From contig JAQSXQ010000025.1 of the NCBI GenBank assembly GCA_029256565.1, forward strand, positions 1 through 10,238: a stretch of DNA of 10,238 nucleotides, written 5' to 3'. This DNA comes from Mycobacterium sp. Its GTDB lineage: Bacteria; Actinomycetota; Actinomycetes; Mycobacteriales; Mycobacteriaceae. The notes beneath the pieces were generated by a model, which was not told the origin of the DNA, did not search any database, and saw only the letters and a program-made list of their open reading frames with translations. A program made the translations under genes and the position numbers. Of the stretch, positions 4,547 through 10,238 are shown piece after piece (within the stretch, counting starts at the first letter, position 1; each line of letters opens with the position of its first letter).

Positions 4547-5890
4547 ATGACTGGACGCCACCGCAAGGCTGCCCCAATCACGTCCGCTGCAAACGTCGCC
4601 AAGATCGCCTTCACCGGCGCGGTCCTCGGTGGCGGCAGCATCGTCCTCGCCAGCCAGGCCGGCGCTGCGACCGACGGCGAATGGGACCGGGTCGCTTCGT
4701 GCGAATCCGGCGGCAACTGGGCCATCAACACCGGCAACGGTTACCACGGCGGTCTGCAGTTCTCGCCCAGCACGTGGTCCGGCCACGGTGGCGGCGAGTA
4801 CGCCCCGACGGCGTACATGGCCACCAAGGAAGAGCAGATCGCGGTCGCCGAGCGCGTCCTGGCCAGCCAGGGCAAGGGCGCATGGCCGACGTGTGGCCGC
4901 GGCCTGTCCTCCTCGACGCCGCGCAACGTGGTCGCCGACGCTCCGCAGCCCCTCGACAATCCCGCGCTGAACGGCGAGCTTCCTCCCCCGCCGCCGTTCG
5001 AGCTGTTCGCCGCTCCCGCGCCCCCACCGCCGCCGCCGGCTCCCGAGCTGCTGCCGCCGCCCCCGCCGCCGCCCTTCGAGGCCATCGGCCCGCTGAACAT
5101 GCCGCTGCCTCCTCCGCCGCCGCCGGCCCCCGAGCTGCCGCCGCCCCCCGCTGCCGCGCCGCTGGACGCGCCGCTGCCCGTGGACGCCGCCGCTCAGACC
5201 ATCGGTGCGCCCATGCCGGTCGGCGCACCGCTGCCGCCTCCGCCTGCAGACCTTCCGCTGCCTCCCCCGGTCGACGCACCCCTGCCTCCGCCGCCCGCAC
5301 CGGAGCTGCCGCCCCCGCCGCCCGCGCCGCCGATCGTCGAGGCCGCCAACTGGGACGTCGCGCCCGGTGGTCCGGCACCCGCCGACCAGCCGCAGGTGTG
5401 GTCGCTCGGCCGCGCTGACGTTCCGCTCGAGCCGGTGCTGCCGGCCCCGCCCGCCCCGGCGCCTGCACCCGGTCCGTTGGCGCTCAACGCCGAGGCTCCC
5501 CTGCCCGCGCCTGCACCGGTTCCCGCACCCGACGTGGCAGTCCAGCCGGTCAATGCCGAGGTCCCCGCGCCGCCCGCCGAGGGCGTCCCGCACCTCGCCA
5601 GCCCGGAAGCCCTTCCGCCCGGCTCGACCCTCGACCCGACCGTGCAGGGAACCGAGAGCCCGAACGCGAGTTACATCAAGGATCTGTGGCAGGCCGTGCA
5701 GAGCCAGGAGATCAGCGGCAAGGAAGCCCTGATCATGGGTCTCGCGCAGCGCGGCATGAACACGCCGTACCCGGAGCAGGCCGCAGGGCCCAACGTTCCG
5801 ATCACCCCCGGCGATGCACCGGCACCCGCACCCGGCGCTCCCGTGCCCGCGCCGGTCGGTGGCCCGCTGTTGCCGCCGCCCGCCGCGTAG
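4547..5890 (+). CDS. rpfA: Resuscitation-promoting factor RpfA
   Basis: 447 residues. The N-terminus is a secretion signal: basic TGRHRK, hydrophobic IAFTGAVLGGGSIVLA, then a likely cleavage after A-G-A-A near residue 41. The catalytic Rpf domain spans about 42-120 (TDGEWDRVASCESGGNW...NGYHGGLQFSPSTW...ACP-type end WPTCGRG). E53 is the catalytic glutamate, and C52 and C116 are placed for the family disulfide. Rpf proteins cleave peptidoglycan outside the cell and aid exit from dormancy. Residues about 145-345 are a proline/alanine-rich region with runs of up to seven prolines, and a small conserved tail follows (YIKDLWQAVQSQEISGKEA). The M. tuberculosis protein is about 407 residues with a different Pro-Ala repeat, and its tail has Cys where this one has Ser (EISGKE). 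The ATG has gagagga upstream. The gene follows moaD and is convergent with moaE, 18 nt away. Confidence 0.95.
   Translation: MTGRHRKAAPITSAANVAKIAFTGAVLGGGSIVLASQAGAATDGEWDRVASCESGGNWAINTGNGYHGGLQFSPSTWSGHGGGEYAPTAYMATKEEQIAVAERVLASQGKGAWPTCGRGLSSSTPRNVVADAPQPLDNPALNGELPPPPPFELFAAPAPPPPPPAPELLPPPPPPPFEAIGPLNMPLPPPPPPAPELPPPPAAAPLDAPLPVDAAAQTIGAPMPVGAPLPPPPADLPLPPPVDAPLPPPPAPELPPPPPAPPIVEAANWDVAPGGPAPADQPQVWSLGRADVPLEPVLPAPPAPAPAPGPLALNAEAPLPAPAPVPAPDVAVQPVNAEVPAPPAEGVPHLASPEALPPGSTLDPTVQGTESPNASYIKDLWQAVQSQEISGKEALIMGLAQRGMNTPYPEQAAGPNVPITPGDAPAPAPGAPVPAPVGGPLLPPPAA
4979..5332 (+). repeat. Proline-rich low-complexity repeats inside rpfA
   Basis: The DNA is a C-rich imperfect repeat encoding a recurring unit of the form P(4-7)-A-P-E-L-(L/P)-P(4-7), seen three times: PPPPPPAPELLPPPPPPP, PLPPPPPPAPELPPPP and PLPPPPAPELPPPPP. 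The units alternate with D-A-P-L-P and M-P-V-G-A-P-L-P linkers. Such tracts usually span or bind the cell wall and vary in length between strains through slippage or recombination. Confidence 0.75.
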
Positions 5891-5908
5891 ATCACGCGCC
5901 CGCAAGCG

Positions 5909-6334
5909 TCAGGCCGATCCGACCCACTCCTCGGAGCCGTCGGCGAAGAACTGGTGCTTCCACACCGGTAGCCGCGCCTTCACGGTGTCGACGAGCAACG
6001 CGCACGTCTCGAACGCGGCCCTCCGGTGGTCGGCCGCCACGGCGGCCACCAGGGCGGCGTCGCCGATGTGCAATGTCCCGATGCGGTGGCTCACCGCGAT
6101 GGCGCGCACGCCGTCGGCGGTGCGTGCGACGTCCTCGGCGACCTCGGTGAGGACGTCCAGCGCCGTGGGGTGTGCGGAGTACTCGAGCCGCGTCACGCCC
6201 CGGCCGCCGTCGTGGTCGCGTACGACGCCGGAGAAGCCGACCACCGCACCTGCTGCCTGGTGAGCGACGAGCGCCTCGTGCTCCGTCAGATCGATCAGTT
6301 CCTCGGTGAGCGCGATGCGCACGATCGACGTCAT
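5909..6334 (-). CDS. moaE: Molybdopterin synthase catalytic subunit MoaE
   Basis: 141 residues from an ATG at 6334. The protein contains GAVVGFSGVVRDHDGG (29-44), LEYSAHPTA (50-58), SHRIGTLHIGDAALVAAVAADHR (82-104, with S-H-R-I-G and H103-R104) and TVKARLPVWKHQFFADG (117-133). K119 and K126 fall at the same numbers as the catalytic lysines of the E. coli enzyme. With thiocarboxylated MoaD it converts cyclic pyranopterin monophosphate to molybdopterin. It is the last gene of the minus-strand operon, 28 nt after mog, with only a weak purine stretch as ribosome site. A longer frame starting at 6430 adds residues unlike the family and overlaps mog. It corresponds to moaE2. Confidence 0.95.
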   Translation of the reverse strand: MTSIVRIALTEELIDLTEHEALVAHQAAGAVVGFSGVVRDHDGGRGVTRLEYSAHPTALDVLTEVAEDVARTADGVRAIAVSHRIGTLHIGDAALVAAVAADHRRAAFETCALLVDTVKARLPVWKHQFFADGSEEWVGSA

Positions 6335-6362
6335 CGTTGCATTCTGCTCTTCGCGCGAGCGC

Positions 6363-6866
6363 TCACCGAGCGTGGTCTCCGCCTCCGAGCTGATCCAGCG
6401 CATGGTCGAGCACGCCGTCCAGGACGCCAAGACCGTCCTTCACGCCGCCCGTCGAGCCGGGGAGGTTGACGATCAGCACGCCGTCGCGGACGCCGCAGAC
6501 GCCGCGGGAGAGCACCGAGGTCGGTACGTGAGGCAGTCCGGAGCGCCGGATCGCGTCCGCGAGTCCGGGAATCTCGTAGTCGACGATCGCCGCCGTGGCA
6601 TCCGCTGTGCCGTCGGTCGGCGAGATGCCGGTGCCGCCCGAGGTGAGGATCACGTCGACGCGCTCGCCGACGGCGGCGAGCAGAGCGCGGCTGACGTCCG
6701 TGCCGTCGGGCACCACGACGGGTTCGGGGACCTCGAACCCGCGGGCGGTCAGCCACTCGACGACGACGGGTCCGCTGCGGTCGGAGTACACGCCGGCGGC
6801 CGCACGTGTCGAGGCGACGATCACCCGTGCGGTTCTGCCCGACCGAACCGATGGCTCGCTCGTCAC
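6363..6866 (-). CDS. mog: Molybdopterin adenylyltransferase Mog (MogA/MoaB family)
   Basis: 167 residues from a GTG at 6866 that overlaps the moaC stop (GTGA, 4 nt). The MPT-binding fold is marked by ARVIVASTRAAAGVYSD (13-29), TSGGTGISPTD (75-85), IPGLADAIRRSGL (99-111) and NLPGSTGGVKDGL (134-146). Family members attach AMP to molybdopterin before metal insertion. MoaB-type paralogues share the same motifs, so assignment to Mog rests on its match to the M. tuberculosis gene in the same position (Rv0865, about 160 residues). A frame reaching back to 7109 is antisense-free but lies wholly over moaC in another phase and was not used. Confidence 0.92.
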   Translation of the reverse strand: MTSEPSVRSGRTARVIVASTRAAAGVYSDRSGPVVVEWLTARGFEVPEPVVVPDGTDVSRALLAAVGERVDVILTSGGTGISPTDGTADATAAIVDYEIPGLADAIRRSGLPHVPTSVLSRGVCGVRDGVLIVNLPGSTGGVKDGLGVLDGVLDHALDQLGGGDHAR

Positions 6867-7336
6867 GTCCGCTCCCACGTCCCCGTCTTGCCGCCGTCCT
6901 TGCGCACCACGGCGATGCCGTCGATGGTGGCCGCCGGGTCGACGGCCTTGAGCATGTCGTAGAGCGTCAGCGCAGCCACGCTGACGGCGGTGAGCGCCTC
7001 CATCTCGACGCCGGTGCGGTCGGTGGTGCGCACCGTCGCCGTGATGTCGACAGCCGTTGTGCCGATGGCGAATTCGACGTCCACGCCGGTGAGAGCCAGC
7101 TGATGGCACAGCGGGATGAGGTCACTGGTCCGCTTGGCCGCGAGGATGCCCGCGACGCGCGCGGTCGCCAGCGCGTCGCCCTTGGGCAGCCCCTTGGAGG
7201 CGATGAGTTCCACCACGTCGGGACGCGTCCGGAGCGTGCCCGTCGCGACCGCGGTGCGCTTCGTCGCGTCCTTCGCCGTGACGTCGACCATGTGTGCCGC
7301 GCCCTCGTCGTCGAGGTGCGACAACCGATGGGTCAC
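6863..7336 (-). CDS. moaC: Cyclic pyranopterin monophosphate synthase MoaC
   Basis: 157 residues from a GTG at 7336. The conserved segments are HMVDVTAKDATKRTAVATG (15-33), GLPKGDALATARVAGI (49-64) with K52, SDLIPLCHQL (71-80) with H78, TGVEMEALTAVSVAALTLYD (108-127) with D127 and K130, and GGKTGTW near the end. These include the catalytic Lys/His/Asp set that rearranges the MoaA product into cyclic pyranopterin monophosphate. The start lies two bases after the stop of the small upstream gene, and the stop overlaps mog, so the three are one transcript. It corresponds to moaC2 of M. tuberculosis. Confidence 0.95.
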   Translation of the reverse strand: MTHRLSHLDDEGAAHMVDVTAKDATKRTAVATGTLRTRPDVVELIASKGLPKGDALATARVAGILAAKRTSDLIPLCHQLALTGVDVEFAIGTTAVDITATVRTTDRTGVEMEALTAVSVAALTLYDMLKAVDPAATIDGIAVVRKDGGKTGTWERT

Positions 7337-7338
7337 GG

Positions 7339-7524
7339 CTACTTGTTTACGACGGTGACCGGGTGCGTGTAAGGCAGTTCGGTGGCCGGCAGCGGGAACG
7401 TCACGTCGCCGAACGGGGACAGTGCACCCGTGCGGTCTGCCGCGAGTTCGCTGACCGCGTGGTCACCGTCCTCGGTGACGGGCCAGCCATTGTCGACGTA
7501 GTGGTTCTTCTTCTTCTCAGCCAC
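7339..7524 (-). CDS. Conserved small hypothetical protein (Rv0863-like), first gene of the moaC operon
   Basis: 61 residues from a GTG at 7524: a lysine-rich start (AEKKKN), then NHYVDNGWPVTEDGDHAV, an acidic/neutral stretch, and FPLPATELPYTHPVTV near the end. It has no signal peptide, no membrane segment and no recognised domain. Its position corresponds to Rv0863 in M. tuberculosis. A longer frame starts at 7569, but the -10-like CAATGT five bases upstream of the GTG suggests a leaderless start at 7524. The gene ends two bases before moaC, which implies co-transcription and coupling. A role in molybdenum cofactor synthesis is possible from context only. Confidence 0.75.
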   Translation of the reverse strand: MAEKKKNHYVDNGWPVTEDGDHAVSELAADRTGALSPFGDVTFPLPATELPYTHPVTVVNK

Positions 7525-7529
7525 GCAGA

Positions 7530-7535
7530 CATTGT
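7530..7535 (-). promoter_or_regulatory. Candidate -10 element, leaderless, for the hypothetical-moaC-mog-moaE operon
   Basis: On the minus strand CAATGT ends five bases before the GTG at 7524, the spacing expected for transcription starting at the first codon. It differs from TANNNT at the first base, so support is moderate. It lies back to back with the plus-strand promoter of the helicase-associated gene inside a 65-nt divergent gap. Confidence 0.4.
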
Positions 7536-7548
7536 GGCAGGCCAAGCG

Positions 7549-7581
7549 TTGACTGGCGAGACCGGTCACCTGGCTTACGCT
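7549..7581 (+). promoter_or_regulatory. Candidate SigA promoter, leaderless, for the helicase-associated gene
   Basis: TTGACT (7549-7554) is a near-consensus -35, and TACGCT (7576-7581) is a TANNNT -10 that ends eight bases before the ATG at 7590, so the mRNA would start at or next to the A of that ATG. The spacer of 21 bases is longer than the usual 17-19, so the -35 assignment is less sure than the -10. There is no Shine-Dalgarno sequence, which supports leaderless translation. Confidence 0.5.
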
Positions 7582-7589
7582 GGGTGTCG

Positions 7590-9836
7590 ATGACCGAACC
7601 CAACCCCGCCATGCCGCTGGGCGCCTGGTTGGCCGGCCTGCCCGACGAGCAGCTGATCCGGCTGCTCCAGTTGCGACCCGACCTCACGCAGCCGCCGCCC
7701 GGCTCCATCGCGGCTCTTGCCGCCAGGGCGCAGTCCCGTCAGTCGGTGAAGGCTGCCACCGACGACCTCGACTACCTGCGGCTTTCCGTGCTCGACGGCC
7801 TGCTGCTGTTGCACGCCGACGCCTCCGCGGTGCCGGTGGCCAAGCTGCTGTCGCTGTTCGGCGACGACGACCGGGTGAGCGCCGCGGTCGACGATCTGCG
7901 TGATCGGGCGCTCGTCTGGGGCGATACCAGCCTCCGCGTGACGGCCGAGGCGGCGTCCGGTCTGCCCTGGTACCCGGGTCAGGTGACGGCGGAGACGGCC
8001 GCACCCGACGCCGCCGCCATCGCGGAACGCCTCACCGCTCTGGACACCCCTGCGCGAGAACTGCTCGAGCGCCTGGTCGAGGGCTCGCCCGTCGGGCGGA
8101 CGCGGGATGCCGCGCCGGGAACGCCGCCCGATCGCCCGGTGCAGCGCCTGCTGGCGGCGGGGCTGTTGCGGCAGCTCGACGACGACACCGTGATCCTCCC
8201 GCGCACCGTCGGGCAGGTCATGCGCGGTCAGCAGCCCGGTCCCACCGGTCTGGCGCCGCCCGACCCGACGGTCGCCAAGCTGAAGGTGGGCGACGTCGAC
8301 GCCGCAGCGGCGGGCGCCGCCATCGACGTGCTGCGCGAGGTCGAGGTGATCCTCGAGACGCTTTCGGCCGCGCCGGTCGTCGAACTGCGCAACGGCGGCC
8401 TCGGCGTGCGCGAGGTGAAACGGCTCACCAAGGCGACGGGCATCGACGACCATCGGCTCGGCCTCATCTTGGAGGTCGCTGCCGCCGCCGGGCTGATCGC
8501 CTCGGGCATTCCGGACCCCGAACCCCAGGACGGCGCGGGCCCGTTCTGGGCCCCGACCGTGGCGTCCGACCGCTTCGTCGAGTCGCCGGCCGCGGCGCGG
8601 TGGTACGCGCTGGCGTCGGCGTGGCTCGACCTGGCGGCCCGTCCCAGCCTCATCGGCGAACGCGGACCCGACGGCAAACCCTATGCGGCGCTGTCGGATT
8701 CGCTGTACTCGACCGCGGCCCCGCTGGACCGCAGGCTGCTCCTGCAGGCCATCGCCGACCTGCCGTCGGGCTCTGCGGTGGACGCGAACTCCGTCGCCGC
8801 CGCCATGGCCTGGCGCAGGCCGCGGTGGTCGACGCGCCTGCAGCCGGCCCCCGTCGGCGCGCTGCTGACCGAAGCGCACACGTTGGGGATGGTGGGACGC
8901 GGTGCGATCGCGACGCCGATCCGTCGCCTGCTCGACGGTGCCGAGGAAGCCGCCGTCGTCGCGTCGATGGAGAAGGTGCTGCCCGCGCCCATCGACTACT
9001 TCCTGCTGCAGGGCGACCTCACGGTCATCGTGCCCGGTCCACTGGAGCGCGAACTCGCCGAGCGGCTCGCCGCGGTGGCGACCATCGAGTCGGCGGGCGC
9101 TGCGACGGTCTACCGGATCAGCGAGGCGACGATCCGGCGGGCGCTGGACACCGGCGCCACGGCGAGTGAGTTGCACACGCTGTTCGAGCGCCATTCCAAG
9201 ACCCCGGTCCCGCAGGGACTGACGTACCTCGTCGACGACGTGGCGCGGCGGCACGGGCAGCTCCGGGTCGGCATGGCGTCGTCGTTCATCCGTTGCGAGG
9301 ACCCGGCGCTGCTGGCGCAGGCCATCGCGGCGCCGGCGCTGGCGAACGTCGAGATGCGCAGCCTGGCGCCGACGGTGGCGGTGTCCGCGGCACCCATCGC
9401 CGACGTGCTCGCGGCGCTGCGCGCAGGCGGCTTCGCGCCGGCGGCGGAGGACTGGTCGGGTGCCATCGTCGACATCAGCGCACGCGGGTCCAGGGTGCCC
9501 GCGCCCGTCCGCAGGCGCGGCTACCGGCCGATGTCCACTCCCAACGCACAGACCCTCGGCGCGATCGTCGCAGTGCTGCGCAAGATGGGTGGCGGACACG
9601 CCTCGGGATCGCGGCTCGACCCCGCCGAGGCGATGGCGCAGCTGCAGTCCGCGGCGCATCAGCAGACCTCGGTCGTGATCGGCTACGTCGATCCCGCGGG
9701 GGTCGCGACCCAGCGCGTGGTCTCGCCGATCAACGTGCGCGGAGGCCAGCTGACGGCCTACGACCCGGCCGCCGGACGGGTCCGTGAGTTCGCGATTCAC
9801 CGCGTGACGTCCGTGGTGTCGGCGGACACGGGATAA
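7590..9836 (+). CDS. Helicase-associated protein with C-terminal WYL-like domain (Rv0862c-like)
   Basis: 748 residues from the ATG at 7590; a GTG at 7584 is in frame but has no ribosome site, and the -10 favours a leaderless ATG. The first 450 residues are alpha-helical, Leu/Ala-rich and opened by PLGAWLAGLPDEQLIRLLQLRPDL. Residues about 455-580 (VLPAPIDYFLLQGDLTVIVP...GAATVYRISEATIRRALD...FERHSKTPVPQGLTYLVDDVARRHGQL) match the helicase C-terminal-3/XPB-Ssl2-like region, but no Walker A or DEAD/DEAH motor motifs are present, so it is not itself a helicase. Residues about 691-745 (VVIGYVDPAGVATQRVVSPINVRGG...YDPAAGRVREFAIHRVTSV) have the pattern of a WYL domain, a ligand or nucleic-acid sensing module. 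It lies directly before xpb, which suggests a partner or regulator of that helicase. The biochemical role is unknown. Confidence 0.88.
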   Translation: MTEPNPAMPLGAWLAGLPDEQLIRLLQLRPDLTQPPPGSIAALAARAQSRQSVKAATDDLDYLRLSVLDGLLLLHADASAVPVAKLLSLFGDDDRVSAAVDDLRDRALVWGDTSLRVTAEAASGLPWYPGQVTAETAAPDAAAIAERLTALDTPARELLERLVEGSPVGRTRDAAPGTPPDRPVQRLLAAGLLRQLDDDTVILPRTVGQVMRGQQPGPTGLAPPDPTVAKLKVGDVDAAAAGAAIDVLREVEVILETLSAAPVVELRNGGLGVREVKRLTKATGIDDHRLGLILEVAAAAGLIASGIPDPEPQDGAGPFWAPTVASDRFVESPAAARWYALASAWLDLAARPSLIGERGPDGKPYAALSDSLYSTAAPLDRRLLLQAIADLPSGSAVDANSVAAAMAWRRPRWSTRLQPAPVGALLTEAHTLGMVGRGAIATPIRRLLDGAEEAAVVASMEKVLPAPIDYFLLQGDLTVIVPGPLERELAERLAAVATIESAGAATVYRISEATIRRALDTGATASELHTLFERHSKTPVPQGLTYLVDDVARRHGQLRVGMASSFIRCEDPALLAQAIAAPALANVEMRSLAPTVAVSAAPIADVLAALRAGGFAPAAEDWSGAIVDISARGSRVPAPVRRRGYRPMSTPNAQTLGAIVAVLRKMGGGHASGSRLDPAEAMAQLQSAAHQQTSVVIGYVDPAGVATQRVVSPINVRGGQLTAYDPAAGRVREFAIHRVTSVVSADTG

Positions 9837-9837
9837 T
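9832..9837 (+). promoter_or_regulatory. Candidate -10 element upstream of the small ORF and xpb
   Basis: GATAAT overlaps the stop codon of the preceding gene and ends seven bases before the ATG at 9845, the spacing of a leaderless start. A -35 is not convincing; gtgacg at 9804-9809 is 22 bases away. Confidence 0.4.
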
Positions 9838-9880
9838 GGATCAAATGACCTCCCACAACTGCAGCGGGGATCGCTCGTGA
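9836..9880 (+). CDS. Small bridging ORF (14 or 11 codons) between the helicase-associated gene and xpb
   Basis: An ATG at 9836 shares its A with the preceding stop codon (TAATG), and a second in-frame ATG follows at 9845. Either gives a peptide ending MTSHNCSGDRS, whose TGA (9878-9880) overlaps the xpb GTG (9877-9879). The 40-nt gap between the two helicase genes is thus fully covered by a frame that connects stop to start at both ends. From 9845 it could be read from a leaderless mRNA started by GATAAT; from 9836 it could be reached by ribosomes finishing the upstream gene. The peptide has one cysteine and no recognised function. The likely role is translational hand-off or leader control, not a functional protein. 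Coding is inferred from the overlaps alone. Confidence 0.4.
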   Translation: MDQMTSHNCSGDRS

Positions 9881-10238
9881 CCGACGGCCCATTGATCGTG
9901 CAGTCCGACAAGACACTGCTGCTCGAGATCGACCACGAGCTGGCGGGCGCTGCCCGCTCGGCCATCGCGCCGTTCGCCGAGCTGGAGCGTGCCCCCGAGC
10001 ACGTCCACACCTACCGCATCACGCCGCTGGCGCTGTGGAACGCCCGTGCCGCGGGCCACGACGCCGAGCAGGTGGTCGACGCGCTGGTGTCCTTCTCGCG
10101 CTACGCCGTGCCGCAGCCGCTGCTCGTCGACATCGTCGACACCATGGCACGGTACGGGCGCCTGCAGCTGGTGAAGAGCCCCGTGCACGGCTTGATGCTG
10201 GTCAGCACCGACCGCGCAGTGCTCGAAGAGGTGCTGCG
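9877..10238 (+). CDS. ercc3: XPB/ERCC3-type DNA repair helicase, N-terminal part
   Basis: 120 complete codons from a GTG at 9877, running off the right edge. The start TDGPLIVQSDKTLLLEID, then HVHTYRITPLALWNARAAGHD, VVDALVSFSRYAVPQPLL and VDTMARYGRLQLVK, closely matches the N-terminal domain of the mycobacterial XPB helicase (Rv0861c, about 540 residues). This region precedes the two RecA-like motor domains, whose motifs lie outside the window. XPB homologues are ATP-dependent 3'-5' DNA helicases linked to nucleotide excision repair, though their in vivo role in bacteria is not settled. GGGGA (9866-9870) is a ribosome site six bases upstream. The GTG overlaps the stop of the small bridging ORF, and the helicase-associated gene lies just upstream in the same direction. 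Confidence 0.93.
   Translation, partial: MTDGPLIVQSDKTLLLEIDHELAGAARSAIAPFAELERAPEHVHTYRITPLALWNARAAGHDAEQVVDALVSFSRYAVPQPLLVDIVDTMARYGRLQLVKSPVHGLMLVSTDRAVLEEVL

Noticed and set aside
4979..5332. G-quadruplex cluster on the template strand of the rpfA proline tract
   Set aside because: Runs of three or more G occur on the minus strand, but they follow directly from proline codon bias and are irregularly spaced; without a calculation there is no reason to call a functional element.
4139..5905. 588-residue minus-strand open frame opposite rpfA
   Set aside because: It is arginine/glycine low complexity produced by the proline-coding strand of rpfA and covers the riboswitch; no domain is recognisable.
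7575..10010. 811-residue minus-strand open frame opposite the helicase-associated gene
   Set aside because: The Arg/Gly/His-rich composition is typical of antisense frames at high GC, and it crosses two well-supported plus-strand genes.

Overview
The window is a high-GC actinobacterial chromosome segment. Its gene content and order match the mycobacterial neighbourhood known in M. tuberculosis as Rv0861c to Rv0871: xpb/ercc3, a helicase-associated protein, a small hypothetical, moaC2, mog, moaE2, rpfA, moaD2, moaA2, a YccF protein and cspB. Leaderless-looking starts, GTG starts, an RpfA and a cAMP-receptor (CRP) site all fit a Mycobacterium, probably a rapidly growing species; this assignment rests on remembered family sequences, not on a search.

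Layout, left to right. 1-763 (-): the N-terminal 254 residues of an Xi-class glutathione-transferase-like reductase, running off the left edge. 794-1803: a roughly 1-kb cassette holding a solitary AbiEi-like/DUF559 nuclease-fold gene (+), bracketed by two 57-nt inverted-repeat modules of identical geometry (18-nt arm, 21-nt spacer, 18-nt arm). 1805-2224 (-): the cold-shock protein gene cspB. 2379-4121 (+): a tightly overlapping yccF-moaA-moaD operon. 4122-4546: a gene-free rpfA control region with a CRP box directly after the moaD stop, a probable -10 element and a ydaO-type (c-di-AMP) riboswitch next to the rpfA ribosome binding site. 4547-5890 (+): rpfA. 5909-7524 (-): the convergent operon hypothetical-moaC-mog-moaE. 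7590-9836 (+): a large helicase-associated protein ending in a WYL-like domain. 9877 to the right edge (+): the start of the XPB helicase gene, preceded by an unannotated 11- or 14-codon ORF that bridges the two helicase genes.

Function. MoaA and MoaC make cyclic pyranopterin monophosphate, MoaD and MoaE form molybdopterin synthase, and Mog adenylylates molybdopterin, so the molybdenum-cofactor genes sit as two convergent half-operons with rpfA between them. RpfA is a secreted peptidoglycan-cleaving resuscitation factor that appears to be under both cAMP and c-di-AMP control. The right end is a DNA repair/helicase pair read from a divergent promoter at about 7530-7590.

The least explained elements are the palindrome-flanked DUF559 cassette, the small ORF between the helicase-associated gene and xpb, and the extra pairing potential in the rpfA leader.
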